A stretch of DNA of 36,280 bases from an uncultured Paracraurococcus sp. (GTDB taxonomy: Bacteria; Pseudomonadota; Alphaproteobacteria; Acetobacterales; Acetobacteraceae), in contig CAITYE010000074.1 in assembly GCA_903896535.1 (NCBI GenBank), positions 1-36,280 of the forward strand, in the 5' to 3' direction. Position numbers and translations under genes: made by a program. The notes below the pieces were generated by a model that saw only the letters and a list, made by a program, of their open reading frames with translations, did no database searches and was not told the origin of the DNA. Numbering within the stretch: position 1 is the stretch's first letter; each line of letters opens with the position of its first letter. Positions 16,808 through 25,711 of the stretch are shown here, in pieces.

Positions 16808-17041
16808 ATGGTCATCGATGGGGCAGTCGAAGAAATCGTTACCGCCGATCCAGGGGATACCCTGGCGGCTGCGGCCCGACGCGCGGTGTCTTTTGCCCGG
16901 CGCCGCGGCAAACCGGTGGCCTTCCGTTTCGCCGAAGATTGGCTGACGGTGAGGGGGGAGCAGACCCCTGAAGCCGTGGTCGCAGCCTTCACGCGCCTGA
17001 TCCTCGCCCGCGTACGACCGCGGCCTTATACCCCCGGCTAG
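16808..17041 (+). CDS. Small hypothetical protein
   Basis: A 77-aa soluble protein (MVIDGAVEEIV, AAARRAVSFARRRGKPVAFRF, TPEAVVAAFTRLI). Its alternating strand/helix pattern with a basic middle resembles many small uncharacterised proteins; I do not recognise a domain. The ribosome site is only a weak AGG. An AT-rich island lies just upstream, as expected of a promoter. Its TAG stop is the end of repeat copy 5, so the C-terminal residues VRPRPYTPG may have been trimmed or reset by the repeat. Confidence 0.6.
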   Translation: MVIDGAVEEIVTADPGDTLAAAARRAVSFARRRGKPVAFRFAEDWLTVRGEQTPEAVVAAFTRLILARVRPRPYTPG

Positions 17042-17143
17042 AGCGCGATGCGTTGAGGCGGAATCGCCGAAGGCGCTGAATCCCGCGACCCAACAAAAGC
17101 TAGAGCAGGGTGCGTGAACGCGGGTGAACGCAGCATGCTCCAG
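17038..17143 (-). repeat. 106-bp CTAG-bounded MITE-like element, copy 5
   Basis: Inverted orientation. CTAG at 17038-17041 provides the stop codon of the 77-aa gene; the other boundary has decayed to CCAG (17140-17143). Repeat family R2 copy b begins directly after it. Confidence 0.9.
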
Positions 17144-17272
17144 ATCCTTTACCCGTTGGTATTGGCTTTTCCTGGCCCTCAAGCGTCGGGCGGAAACCTT
17201 CGGTTTCCTGGGCTGCGCGGCGCTGGCCGCGGGGCGCCCGGCACGGGTCAAAGCCTCATGCCATTGGGATCA
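17144..17272. repeat. Second repeat family (R2), copy b, ending on the LLM gene stop codon
   Basis: It aligns with 4113-4250, with small gaps (for example CGCCCGTTCGGGCGCTC in copy a against CGCCC here). It keeps the GGAAACC-TTC-GGTTTCC hairpin and ends CCATTGGGATCA, whose TCA is the complement of the LLM stop codon. The matching context at two unrelated genes suggests a 3'-end function or a preferred insertion point. Confidence 0.7.
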
Positions 17273-18607
17273 CTCCGCTGCGGCAGCCTTGGGGAAGAAC
17301 CGGTTCTCCGGCCGCGGCAGGCCGAGGTGCTCGCGCAGCGTGGTGCCCTCGTAGTCGGAGCGGAACAGCCCGCGCCGCTGCAACTCCGGGACCACCAGAT
17401 CGACGAACTCATGCAACCCCTGCGGCAGGTAGGGGAACATCACGTTGAAGCCGTCGCAGGCCGCCTCGCCCAGCCAGCGCTCCATCTCATCAGCGATCTG
17501 CCCCGGCGTGCCGACCATCGCCAAGCCGCCGTAGCCGCCCAGCCGCTGCGCCAGTTGCCGAACATTGAGATGCTCCCGTCGCGCCAGAGAGATGGCGCGA
17601 TCGCGCCCCGATTTGCTCTGCTCGGTCTCAGGGATATCGGGCAATCGCGCCTCCGGGTCGAAGCGAGATGCGTCGACACCGAGCGCAATCGAGAGCGAGG
17701 CGATCGCACTTTCGTAGTGCACCAGGCTGTCGAGCTTTGCCCGCTTGGCCAGCGCCGCCTCCTGCGTCTCGCCCACCACAACGAAGCAGCCGGGCAGAAT
17801 TTTCAGATGATCGGGGTTGCGGCCGATGGCGCGCATGCGGCCCTTCACATCGGCGTAGTAGCGCTTGCCGTCCTCGATCGTGGCAGGGGCGGCGAAGACC
17901 GCCTCGGCCGTCTCGGCGGCGATCTGCCGTCCAGCCTCCGATGCCCCGGCCTGCACGATCACCGGCCAGCCCTGCACGGGGCGGGCGATGTTCACCGGCC
18001 CCTTCACCGACAGCTCCGACCCCTTGTGGTTGAGCACATGGATGCGGCTGGGGTCCCAGAAGATTCCGCTGGCGACATCGCGGATGAAGGCGTCATCGGC
18101 GAAACTGTCCCACAGGCCAGTCACCACCTCGTAGAACTCGCGCGCACGCAGGTAGCGTTCGCCATGCGCCATATGCGGATCCTCGCCGAAATTGGCGGCG
18201 GCGTCGGGGTTGGCCGTGGTCACCAGATTCCAGCCGGCCCGGCCGTTGGAGATGTGGTCGAGCGAGGCGAATTTCCGCGCGATGTGCCAGGGCTCATTAT
18301 AGGTGGTGCTGGCGGTGGCGATCAGTCCGATGCGTTCGGTCACCATGGCCAGGGCGGAGAGCAGCGTCAGCGGCTCGAAGCTGGTCACGGTATGGCTGCG
18401 GCGCAGCGCCTCAAAGGGCATGTTCAGCACGGCCATGTGGTCGGCCATGAAGAAGGCGTCGAACTTGCCTTCCTCTAGCTTGCGGATCAGCTGCACATAG
18501 GCGGGCAAGCTGAAATTCGCGTCCGGCCAGGCGCCCGGGTAGCGCCAGGCGCCGGTGTGGATGCTGATCGGGCGCATGAAGGCGCCAAGGTGCAACTGCC
18601 TCGCCAT
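17270..18607 (-). CDS. LLM class flavin-dependent monooxygenase (NtaA/SnaA/DszA group)
   Basis: A 445-aa luciferase-like monooxygenase of the long subgroup. It starts QLHLGAFMRPISIHTGAWRYP, has FDAFFMADHMAVLN, ERIGLIATASTTYNEPWHIAR, SNGRAGWNLVTT, WPVIVQAGASEAGR and GTPGQIADEMERW. These proteins use reduced FMN from a separate reductase to oxygenate substrates such as nitrilotriacetate, dibenzothiophene sulfone or pristinamycin. A flavin reductase gene lies about 10 kb away at 28632. It is a single gene on its strand; the next gene upstream on the same strand is CaiB, with repeats between. Confidence 0.93.
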   Translation of the reverse strand: MARQLHLGAFMRPISIHTGAWRYPGAWPDANFSLPAYVQLIRKLEEGKFDAFFMADHMAVLNMPFEALRRSHTVTSFEPLTLLSALAMVTERIGLIATASTTYNEPWHIARKFASLDHISNGRAGWNLVTTANPDAAANFGEDPHMAHGERYLRAREFYEVVTGLWDSFADDAFIRDVASGIFWDPSRIHVLNHKGSELSVKGPVNIARPVQGWPVIVQAGASEAGRQIAAETAEAVFAAPATIEDGKRYYADVKGRMRAIGRNPDHLKILPGCFVVVGETQEAALAKRAKLDSLVHYESAIASLSIALGVDASRFDPEARLPDIPETEQSKSGRDRAISLARREHLNVRQLAQRLGGYGGLAMVGTPGQIADEMERWLGEAACDGFNVMFPYLPQGLHEFVDLVVPELQRRGLFRSDYEGTTLREHLGLPRPENRFFPKAAAAE

Positions 18608-18714
18608 GCCGGAACTCCCCCAGGGGCCAGTGGCAGGCTACCCGGATGCGCCGTGCCGCGCCATCGGGGCGCGGGGCATCGCAAGGACACAGGGCATTGC
18701 CGTGTGCCGCGCGC

Positions 18715-18820
18715 CTAGAGCGCGATGCGTTCGGGCGGAATCGCCGAAGGCGCTGAATCGCGCGATCCAACACATGCTAGAGCGGGCTGCGTGAACGTAT
18801 GTGAACGCAGCATGCTCTAA
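18715..18820 (-). repeat. 106-bp CTAG-bounded MITE-like element, copy 6
   Basis: Inverted orientation, CTAG at 18715-18718 and CTAA at 18817-18820. It lies between the LLM start and the CaiB stop and does not touch a stop codon. The reading TTCGGGCGGAATC replaces the usual TTGAGGCGGAATC. Confidence 0.9.
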
Positions 18821-18876
18821 GGAAGCCGAAGGTTGCCGCCCGGCGACTGCGGGCCAGACAACGACCGCTGGGATCA
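18821..18876. repeat. Second repeat family (R2), partial copy c, ending on the CaiB stop codon
   Basis: The end CCGCTGGGATCA matches the R2 ends CCGTTGGTATCA and CCATTGGGATCA and again includes the complement of a stop codon (18874-18876). The inner part, GGAAGCCGAAGGTTGCCGCCC, matches the R2 hairpin arm but in inverted orientation relative to copies a and b. It is therefore a rearranged or partial copy. Confidence 0.5.
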
Positions 18877-20007
18877 GCGCCCCAGAATCTCCCGCGTATG
18901 CGCGCCGGCAGCCGGGGCCGGGCGGGCAGAACGCGGTCGCTGGCGGTCGAAGCTGATGGGCAAGCCAACCACGCGCACCCCGCTCTCCGGCAAGGTCTGG
19001 ACGATATCGACCGCGGCAAACTGCGCGCTCGCCGCCAGCTCACCGATATCGTTCACCGCCGCGCTGGGCACCCCGGCCGTCTCCAGCGCGTCCAGCCAGG
19101 CCGCGCGCGGGCGGGTCGCCAGGATTTCCGCGATCAGCGGCACCAGCACGGCGCGGTGCTTCACCCGATCGCGGCTGCGGGCGAAGCGCGGGTCATCGGC
19201 CCATTCGGGCCGGCCCAGCACCACGGCGCAGCGGGCCCAAAGCCGGTCATTGCCGGCGGCCAGGCAGAAGGGCCGATCGGCAGTCTCGAAGACCTGATAG
19301 GGCACAATGACCGCCGCGCCGGTGCCGTGCCGCTTCGGGACATCGCCGGTCGCCAGATGATTGTTCACCTGGCCCTCCACCCAATGCACCGCCGTCTCAA
19401 ACAACGAGGTATCGACCAGGCAGCCGCGCCCGGTGCGGTCGCGCTGGCGCAGCGCGGCCAGCGCGCCGATCACTGTGAACATCCCCGTCGCCTTGTCGTT
19501 GATCGAAGCGCCACAGAAGGTCGGCGGGTCGTCCGGCCGGCCGGTCACGCTCATCATCCCGCCATAGGCCTGCAGCAGCGGATCGAAGCCCGGGTTCAGC
19601 CGCATCGGCCCCTGATAGCCGAAGGCCCAGATCGAGCAGTAGACGAGCCGCGGATGCCGTTCCAGCATCGCCTCCGGCCCGATGCCGATCTCATCGACCA
19701 CGCCCGGGCGCAGGTTCTGGATCAGGATATCGGCGCCTTCGCACAGCGCGTGCAGGGCGGCGATATCTTCGGGCAGCTTTAGGTCGAGCGTAACGCTACG
19801 CTTGTTGCGGTTCTGCCCGTAGAAATAGAGGCTGGTCTCGCCATCCGGTCCGAAGGGCGGGCCCCAGGCGCGCGCATCATCGCCGCCATCGGGCTTTTCC
19901 ACCTTGATCACGTCGGCGCCCATATCGGCCAGCACGGCGCCGGCCAGCGGCCCAGCCAGGGCCTGGCCTACCTCGATTACGCGCACACCCTCAAGCGGCA
20001 GGTTCAT
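18874..20007 (-). CDS. CaiB/BaiF (class III) CoA-transferase
   Basis: A 377-aa protein with the class III opening LEGVRVIEVGQALAGPLAGAVLADMGADVIKVEKP, NRNKRSVTLDLK, DILIQNLRPGV, and the segment SINDKATGM, where the catalytic Asp of formyl-CoA transferases lies. It moves CoA between carboxylic acids, activating a catabolic intermediate. It is divergent from the amidohydrolase gene with 92 bp between starts. The mild C-terminal shortening (ending HTREILGR) is usual for this family. The carboxylate used is unknown. Confidence 0.93.
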   Translation of the reverse strand: MNLPLEGVRVIEVGQALAGPLAGAVLADMGADVIKVEKPDGGDDARAWGPPFGPDGETSLYFYGQNRNKRSVTLDLKLPEDIAALHALCEGADILIQNLRPGVVDEIGIGPEAMLERHPRLVYCSIWAFGYQGPMRLNPGFDPLLQAYGGMMSVTGRPDDPPTFCGASINDKATGMFTVIGALAALRQRDRTGRGCLVDTSLFETAVHWVEGQVNNHLATGDVPKRHGTGAAVIVPYQVFETADRPFCLAAGNDRLWARCAVVLGRPEWADDPRFARSRDRVKHRAVLVPLIAEILATRPRAAWLDALETAGVPSAAVNDIGELAASAQFAAVDIVQTLPESGVRVVGLPISFDRQRPRSARPAPAAGAHTREILGR

Positions 20008-20099
20008 CCCGCATCCTCCCTTTAATGGTCAGCATAGGGGTGGCTGGCGCGCCGTGGCGAGAGGCGTATCCTGCCGCCTAAACCGAGGGGGAGACACCG

Positions 20100-21137
20100 A
20101 TGAGCACCACCGCAGCGCATGCCCACTACATCCCCGTGCGGGACGATTGGCTGGCCCGCCGCCAGGAACCCGCCCTCGAGCCTGATCTGCCGATCATCGA
20201 CCCGCATCACCACCTCTGGGATCGCCCTCATTGGCGCTACCTGCTGGACGATCTCCTGGCTGATACCAAGCAGGGTCACAACATCATCGGCACAGTCTTC
20301 GTGCAGTGCCGCGCCATGCACCGGGCAAAGGGCCCGGAGGCCTTCAAACCGGTCGGTGAGACCGAGTTCGTGAACGGCATCGCTGCGATGAGCGCCTCCG
20401 GCGACTACGGCGAGACGGCCGTCTGCGCCGGCATCGTCGGCCATGTCGACCTGACCCTCGGCGCCGAGGCGCGGGCGGTGCTGGAGGCGCATATCCGCGC
20501 CGGCGGCGGCCGGTTCCGCGGCATCCGCCACATCACCACCTGGGACCCGGACCCGGTCATCATGAACCCGGCTTATCAGTGGCCGAAGGAGGTCTTCCAC
20601 TCGCCCGGCTTCCGGGCCGGCTTCGCCCAGCTTGCCCCGCTCGGCCTGTCCTTCGATGCTTGGCTGTACCACCACCAGATCCCCGATCTGACGGCGCTCG
20701 CCCGCGCCTTCCCGGAGACGACGATCGTGCTCGACCATGTCGGCGGGCCACTGGGCATTCGCGGCTATGCCGGCCGGGGCGAAGAAGTCTTCGCGACCTG
20801 GCGGGCGAACATGGCCGCCCTGGCCGCCTGCCCGAACGTCAATATCAAGGTCGGCGGCCTGGGTATGCGAATCAACGGCTTTGGCTTCGAGGCGCAGGCG
20901 GAGCCACCCTCCTCCGATCAGCTCGTTGCCGCGTGGAAGCCCTGGATGGAGACGACGATCGAGCTGTTCGGCGCCGGCCGCTGCATGTTCGAGAGCAACT
21001 TCCCCGTGGACAAGGGCAGCTATGGCTACGGCGTCTATTGGAACGCCTGCAAGAAGCTCAGCGCCGGGGCTTCGGCCGCCGATCGCACCGCGCTGTTCAG
21101 CGGCACGGCCGCGCGGGTCTATCAGTTGGATCTGTAA
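20100..21137 (+). CDS. Amidohydrolase family protein (Amidohydro_2 type)
   Basis: A 345-aa TIM-barrel hydrolase. It has the HxH metal motif in LPIIDPHHHLWDRPH near residue 37, later FRGIRHITTWDPDP, the barrel His in TTIVLDHVGGPLG, and the C-terminal Asp region MFESNFPVDKGSYGYGVYWNA. Relatives hydrolyse lactones (for example 2-pyrone-4,6-dicarboxylate) or decarboxylate aromatic acids. GAGGGGGAGACACCG precedes the ATG. It converges on the next gene at a strong shared hairpin. Confidence 0.9.
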   Translation: MSTTAAHAHYIPVRDDWLARRQEPALEPDLPIIDPHHHLWDRPHWRYLLDDLLADTKQGHNIIGTVFVQCRAMHRAKGPEAFKPVGETEFVNGIAAMSASGDYGETAVCAGIVGHVDLTLGAEARAVLEAHIRAGGGRFRGIRHITTWDPDPVIMNPAYQWPKEVFHSPGFRAGFAQLAPLGLSFDAWLYHHQIPDLTALARAFPETTIVLDHVGGPLGIRGYAGRGEEVFATWRANMAALAACPNVNIKVGGLGMRINGFGFEAQAEPPSSDQLVAAWKPWMETTIELFGAGRCMFESNFPVDKGSYGYGVYWNACKKLSAGASAADRTALFSGTAARVYQLDL

Positions 21138-21148
21138 GCGCAGGGGGG

Positions 21149-21175
21149 GGGGCGAGGCCACGCATGCCTCGCCCC
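21149..21175. terminator. Bidirectional terminator-like hairpin
   Basis: GGGGCGAGGC-CACGCAT-GCCTCGCCCC is a perfect 10-bp stem with a 7-nt loop, placed in the 45-bp gap between convergent genes, 11 bp past one stop and 7 bp past the other. There is no U-tract, which is common in GC-rich genomes. Confidence 0.7.
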
Positions 21176-21182
21176 GATGTGC

Positions 21183-21782
21183 TCAAGCCAGCGGCTTCAG
21201 CGGCACCGGCACGCCCGGCGGCAGCGGCACCTGCGCCACGTTCAGCGTCATCGCCACGGCGACATAATAGCCGCTGACCGCGATCAGATCGATGATGCCG
21301 TGCTCGCCGAAGCGGGCCTTGGTCGCGGCATAGGTGGCGTCGGAGACCTGCTTGGTCTGGTGCATCTCCGTACAAAATTGCCACACGATGCGCTGATCCT
21401 CGTCCATCCCCGCGGGCATGCGGCCTTCAGCGACCGCTTGGGCGATGGCGGGCGGCAGGCCGGCCTTCATGGCCAGCAGGTGATGCGCGTACCATTCGTA
21501 CTGCGCGCTCCACTCCCGCGCCGTCACCAGGATCGCCAGCTCGTTCAGCGCCGTGGGGATCGTGGAGTTAAAGCGCAGATATTCGCCAAGCAGCTGGAAG
21601 CGCTCGGCGACCACGGGGCTGCGGAGCATGGCCGGGAAAGGCCCACGCAGGCCACCGCGCGGGCCGCCGGTGATGCCGTCCGCCACCCGCTTCTGATCGG
21701 GCGTGTAGTGCTCGGGCGCCAATGGCGGCAGCCGGCCGCCCCCCTTGCCGCTATCCGCCGGTATTGCCGTATCGCTTGGCAT
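21183..21782 (-). CDS. Carboxymuconolactone decarboxylase (CMD) family protein without the Cys pair
   Basis: A 199-aa all-helical protein of the CMD/AhpD-like superfamily. The core reads PFPAMLRSPVVAERFQLLGEYLRF, then NELAILVTAREWSAQYEWYAHH, then HGIIDLIAVSGYYVAVAMTLN. AhpD-like members carry a CxxC pair in this helix; here the positions are WSAQYEW, so peroxidase/disulfide chemistry is unlikely and decarboxylase/lactone-type chemistry is more plausible. The ATG at 21782 has GGGAGGACAGG upstream and is preferred over the track start at 21830. Confidence 0.87.
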   Translation of the reverse strand: MPSDTAIPADSGKGGGRLPPLAPEHYTPDQKRVADGITGGPRGGLRGPFPAMLRSPVVAERFQLLGEYLRFNSTIPTALNELAILVTAREWSAQYEWYAHHLLAMKAGLPPAIAQAVAEGRMPAGMDEDQRIVWQFCTEMHQTKQVSDATYAATKARFGEHGIIDLIAVSGYYVAVAMTLNVAQVPLPPGVPVPLKPLA

Positions 21783-21910
21783 CCTGTCCTCCCTTGCTGC
21801 CGTCCTGTGCAGCCGATGATCGACCGCCATGGCGCCGCCGGCAATCTCCCCTTCGCAAGCGCCTGCCCGGGCTCTAGTTTACAACGCATAACGAGCGCGC
21901 GGAGTGCGGC

Positions 21911-22825
21911 TTGGCTTATGCGTTGCAGCAGCTGATCAACGGGGTCAGCCTCGGGATGATCTACGGGTTGATCGCCGTCGGCTACACCATGGTCTACGGC
22001 ATTATCGGTATGATCAACTTCGCCCATGGCGACATCTTCATGATCGGCGCCTTCGTCTCGCTGATCGCGCTGCTGCTGCTCTCGGCGGGCGGGCTGATGG
22101 AAGGCCCGGCGGCGATTCTGCTGGTGCTGGTCATCTCGGTTGCCATCACCGGCCTTTATGGCTGGGCGGTGGAACGCGTCGCCTACCGGCCACTGCGCGG
22201 CAGCTTCCGCCTGGCACCGCTGATCTCGGCGATCGGCATCTCGATCGTGCTGCAGAACTTCGTGCAGGTCGCCCAGGGCGCGCGGCCGAAGCCGTCTGAA
22301 GCCGTCATCTCCGGGGGGATCGAGCTGATGCGAGAGGGCGACTTCACCGTCCAACTGACTTATGTGCAGATCCTCATCATCGCGCTGACCCTGGCCGTGC
22401 TGGCGATCTTCACGGTGCTGGTCACCCGGACACGGCTCGGCCGCGCCATGCGGGCCTGCGAGCAGGACCGGCGGATGGCATCGCTCCTCGGGATCGATAC
22501 CGATCGCACCATCAGCCTGACCTTCGTCATCGGCGCCGCCCTGGCCTCGGTGGCAGGCACCATGTACCTCCTGCGCTATGGCGTGATCGATTTCTACATC
22601 GGCTTCCTCGCCGGCGTGAAAGCCTTCACCGCGGCGGTGCTGGGCGGCATCGGCTCGCTGCCCGGGGCGGTGCTCGGCGGCCTGCTGATCGGCCTGATCG
22701 AGACCTTCTGGTCAGCCTATTTCAGCGTCCAGTACAAGGATGTCGCGGCCTTCTCGATCCTGGTGATCACCCTGATCTTCCTGCCCACCGGCCTGCTCGG
22801 CCGGCAGGAGGTGGAGAAGGTATGA
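21911..22825 (+). CDS. livH: Branched-chain amino acid-type ABC transporter permease, LivH
   Basis: A 304-aa permease starting [41 protein letters not shown], the diagnostic LivH N-terminus, with eight or so membrane helices and the C-terminal [20 protein letters not shown] motif. It uses a TTG start (21911) with GGAG about 8 nt upstream; no ATG in frame would keep the conserved N-terminus. It is the first gene of livHMGFK. The upstream 128 bp contains TAGTTTACAACGCATAACG, a relatively AT-rich stretch that may hold the promoter. The true ligand may not be an amino acid. Confidence 0.93.
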   Translation: MAYALQQLINGVSLGMIYGLIAVGYTMVYGIIGMINFAHGDIFMIGAFVSLIALLLLSAGGLMEGPAAILLVLVISVAITGLYGWAVERVAYRPLRGSFRLAPLISAIGISIVLQNFVQVAQGARPKPSEAVISGGIELMREGDFTVQLTYVQILIIALTLAVLAIFTVLVTRTRLGRAMRACEQDRRMASLLGIDTDRTISLTFVIGAALASVAGTMYLLRYGVIDFYIGFLAGVKAFTAAVLGGIGSLPGAVLGGLLIGLIETFWSAYFSVQYKDVAAFSILVITLIFLPTGLLGRQEVEKV

Positions 22826-24099
22826 TCGCCGCGCTGCGCGAAGCGGCGATTGCGGCCGCGGTCGCCTTCGGGCTCTTTGTCCTGCTGGTCGGGCTGAAGA
22901 CGGAGCCCGGATCGGCGGGCACCCTGATCCTGCGCGAGCGCTTCGGGGATGTCGCCCTGCTTTGCGGGCTGGTCTTCACGGGGCGGCTGCTGATGGCGCT
23001 GTGGCGGGCCCGCCGCGCCGCTGTGGAGCCGGGCGCGCCGACCCGCCTCGCCGCGCTGACCGGGCGGCTTGGTTCCTGGCTGGCACCGGCGCTGCTGGCG
23101 ACCGCGCTGCTGCTGCCCTGGCTGCCCGGCATCGGGCGGTCGGAGCTCGACCTCGGTATCCTCGTGCTGACCTATGTGATGCTCGGCTGGGGTCTCAACA
23201 TCGTCGTCGGCCTCGCCGGGCTGCTCGACCTCGGCTACGTCGCCTTCTACGCCGTCGGCGCCTATGCTTATGCGCTGCTGGCCCAGTATTTCGGGCTGTC
23301 GTTCTGGATCTGCCTGCCGCTGGCCGGCATCCTCGCGGCCTTCTGGGGCGTGCTGCTCGGCTTTCCCGTGCTGCGGCTGCGCGGCGATTATCTGGCGATC
23401 GTCACCCTGGCCTTCGGCGAGATCATCCGCGTCGTGCTGGTGAACTGGACCGAGCTGACGGGCGGCCCCAACGGCATCAGCGGCATCCCGCGCCCCAGCT
23501 TCTTCGGCCTGCCCTTCAGCATGGGGGGTGAGGAGGGCAGCTTCGCCGCCGTCTTCGGGCTGGAACCCTCGCCCAGCCATCGCGTGATCTTCCTCTACTA
23601 CCTCATCCTTTGCCTCGCCTTGCTGACCAACTGGGTGACCCTGCGGTTGCGCCGCCAGCCGCTCGGCCGCGCCTGGGAAGCAATGCGAGAGGACGAGATC
23701 GCATGCCGCGCGCTGGGCATCAACCTGACCGCGACCAAGCTTTCCGCCTTTGCGCTAGGCGCCATGTTCGGCGGCTTCGCCGGCGCCTTCTTTGCGACCC
23801 GGCAGGCCTTCATCAGCCCGGAAAGCTTCACCTTCATTGAAAGCGCCATCATCCTGGCGATCGTTGTCCTCGGCGGCCTCGGCAGCCAGCTCGGCGTCGC
23901 CATCGCCGCCATCGTCATGATCGGCGGCTTCGAGCTGTTCCGCGAGTTCGACGAATGGCGGATGCTGATCTTCGGCGGCGTCATGGTGGCGATCATGGTG
24001 CTGCGGCCGCGCGGCCTGGTCGGCACCCGCACCCCGACCATCGCGCTGGGAGAACGCCGGAAGATCAGCGCCGAGCTGGTGCAGGAGGGGCGGGGATGA
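22822..24099 (+). CDS. livM: Branched-chain amino acid-type ABC transporter permease, LivM
   Basis: A 425-aa permease overlapping livH by 4 bp. An N-terminal extension with two hydrophobic segments (about 1-60) precedes the conserved core: [63 protein letters not shown], and the late helix pair [19 protein letters not shown]. It ends with [20 protein letters not shown], a cytoplasmic tail. It pairs with LivH to form the channel. Confidence 0.94.
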   Translation: MIAALREAAIAAAVAFGLFVLLVGLKTEPGSAGTLILRERFGDVALLCGLVFTGRLLMALWRARRAAVEPGAPTRLAALTGRLGSWLAPALLATALLLPWLPGIGRSELDLGILVLTYVMLGWGLNIVVGLAGLLDLGYVAFYAVGAYAYALLAQYFGLSFWICLPLAGILAAFWGVLLGFPVLRLRGDYLAIVTLAFGEIIRVVLVNWTELTGGPNGISGIPRPSFFGLPFSMGGEEGSFAAVFGLEPSPSHRVIFLYYLILCLALLTNWVTLRLRRQPLGRAWEAMREDEIACRALGINLTATKLSAFALGAMFGGFAGAFFATRQAFISPESFTFIESAIILAIVVLGGLGSQLGVAIAAIVMIGGFELFREFDEWRMLIFGGVMVAIMVLRPRGLVGTRTPTIALGERRKISAELVQEGRG

Positions 24100-24911
24100 G
24101 CCCGATCCTGGAACTACGCGGCGTCACCATGCGGTTCGGCGGGCTGACCGCGGTCAAGGACGTCTCCTTCGCCGCCGGCAAGGGCGAGATCACCGCCATC
24201 ATCGGCCCGAACGGCGCTGGCAAGACCACGCTGTTCAACTGCATCACCGGCTTCTACCGCCCGACCGAGGGCGAGGTGCTGCTGCACGGCGCGGCCGGGA
24301 CCACGCCCCTGCAGCGCCTGCCCGATCACCGCATCGCCCAGGCCGGCGTGGCCCGCACCTTTCAGAATATCCGCCTCTTTGCCGGCATGACCGCGCTGGA
24401 GAACCTGCTGATCGCGCAGCACAACCGGCTGATGGCGGCGACCGGCTTCGGCATCGGCGCCGTGCTTGGGCTCTCCCGCTATCCCGCGGCCGAACGGCAG
24501 GCAGTGGCGCAGGCCCGGCATTGGCTGGCGGCGACCGACCTGCTGGACCGGGCCGATGATCCCGCCGGGGCGCTGCCCTATGGCCAGCAGCGTCGGCTCG
24601 AAATCGCCCGCGCCATGTGCACGGACCCGCAGCTGCTCTGCCTGGACGAGCCGGCCGCCGGGCTTAATCCGCGCGAATCCGAAGCCCTGGCGGATCTGCT
24701 GCGGCGTATCCTGGCGGCCGGCACGGCGATCCTGCTGATCGAACACGACATGCATGTGGTGATGCGGATCAGCGACCGCGTCGTCGTCCTCGACCACGGC
24801 AGCATGATCGCCATTGGCACGCCGGCGGCTGTGCGGGCGGACCCGCGGGTGATCGCCGCCTATCTCGGCGAGGCGGATGACGAGGAAAGCGCGGCAGGGG
24901 CCGCGGCATGA
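24096..24911 (+). CDS. livG: Branched-chain amino acid-type ABC transporter ATPase, LivG
   Basis: A 271-aa ATPase: [14 protein letters not shown], Walker [11 protein letters not shown]-loop [17 protein letters not shown], signature-type [15 protein letters not shown], Walker [15 protein letters not shown]-loop [10 protein letters not shown]. The signature [13 protein letters not shown], with YGQ for SGG, is normal for LivG. The ATG at 24096 overlaps the livM stop (ATGA). An insert after [16 protein letters not shown] matches the usual LivG helical loop. Confidence 0.95.
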   Translation: MSPILELRGVTMRFGGLTAVKDVSFAAGKGEITAIIGPNGAGKTTLFNCITGFYRPTEGEVLLHGAAGTTPLQRLPDHRIAQAGVARTFQNIRLFAGMTALENLLIAQHNRLMAATGFGIGAVLGLSRYPAAERQAVAQARHWLAATDLLDRADDPAGALPYGQQRRLEIARAMCTDPQLLCLDEPAAGLNPRESEALADLLRRILAAGTAILLIEHDMHVVMRISDRVVVLDHGSMIAIGTPAAVRADPRVIAAYLGEADDEESAAGAAA

Positions 24912-25633
24912 CCGCGCCGCTGCTCGAGATCGAAGGCCTCTCGGCGGGCTACGGCGCGGTACATGCTTTGAGCGATGTCTCGCTGACGGTCGGCCAAGGG
25001 GAGATCGTCACCCTGATCGGCGCCAACGGCGCCGGCAAATCAACCCTACTGATGTCGATCTGCGGCGATCCGCAGCCGCGCCAGGGCCGCATCCGCTTCG
25101 CGGGCGAGGATATCGCGGGGGAGGCGACGCACCGGATCATGCGCCGGGGCATCGCCCAGGCGCCGGAGGGGCGGCGCATTTTCCCGCGCATGACCGTCGC
25201 CGAGAATCTGATCATGGGCGCGGAAGCGCTGGGACAGCCAGCGACGGAGGCGCGCCTCGCGCAGATCTTTGCCCTCTTTCCGCGCCTCCAGGAAAGGCTG
25301 GCGCAGCGCGGCGGCACGCTTTCCGGCGGCGAACAGCAGATGCTGGCGATCGGCCGGGCGCTGATGTCGGCACCCCGCCTGCTATTGCTCGACGAGCCCT
25401 CGCTCGGCCTCGCCCCGCTGATCGTGAAGCAGATCTTCGACGCCATCCACCGCCTGAACGCCGAAACCGGGCTGAGTGTCCTGCTGGTGGAGCAGAACGC
25501 CTATCAGGCGCTGCGCCTCGCCCATCGTGGCTATGTGCTGGTCAATGGCCGGATCGCCATGGCCGGGACCGGGCGGGAGCTGCTGGCCCGGCCGGAAATC
25601 CGCGAGGCCTATCTGGGTGGCGGTCATGGCTGA
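24908..25633 (+). CDS. livF: Branched-chain amino acid-type ABC transporter ATPase, LivF
   Basis: A 241-aa ATPase with GYGAVHALSDVSL, Walker A GANGAGKST, APEGRRIFPRMTVAENL (the LivF hallmark), signature LSGGEQQMLAIGRALM, Walker B LLLLDEPSLGLAP and the LLVEQNAYQALRLAHRGYVL H-loop variant, in which Gln follows Glu as in other LivF proteins. It overlaps livG by 4 bp. Confidence 0.95.
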   Translation: MTAPLLEIEGLSAGYGAVHALSDVSLTVGQGEIVTLIGANGAGKSTLLMSICGDPQPRQGRIRFAGEDIAGEATHRIMRRGIAQAPEGRRIFPRMTVAENLIMGAEALGQPATEARLAQIFALFPRLQERLAQRGGTLSGGEQQMLAIGRALMSAPRLLLLDEPSLGLAPLIVKQIFDAIHRLNAETGLSVLLVEQNAYQALRLAHRGYVLVNGRIAMAGTGRELLARPEIREAYLGGGHG

Positions 25634-25668
25634 CAAGCCGACCGCCAATCCGGTAGCGTTGTGCCCAG

Positions 25669-25687
25669 GCCGGCGATCTTCGCCGGC
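25669..25687. promoter_or_regulatory. Intra-operon hairpin between livF and livK
   Basis: GCCGGCGA-TCT-TCGCCGGC is an 8-bp stem in the 78-bp livF-livK gap, 24 bp before the livK start. Hairpins at this place often protect or insulate the mRNA of the binding protein, which is needed in excess. That role is inferred. Confidence 0.5.
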
Positions 25688-25711
25688 GCCCTATACCGAG
25701 GAGAGACAGGG

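Noticed and set aside
17114-18478. 454-aa plus-strand ORF
   Set aside because: Shadow opposite the LLM monooxygenase, starting inside repeats; no ribosome site or family match.
20022-21161. 379-aa minus-strand ORF
   Set aside because: Antisense to the well-supported amidohydrolase; no recognisable protein features.
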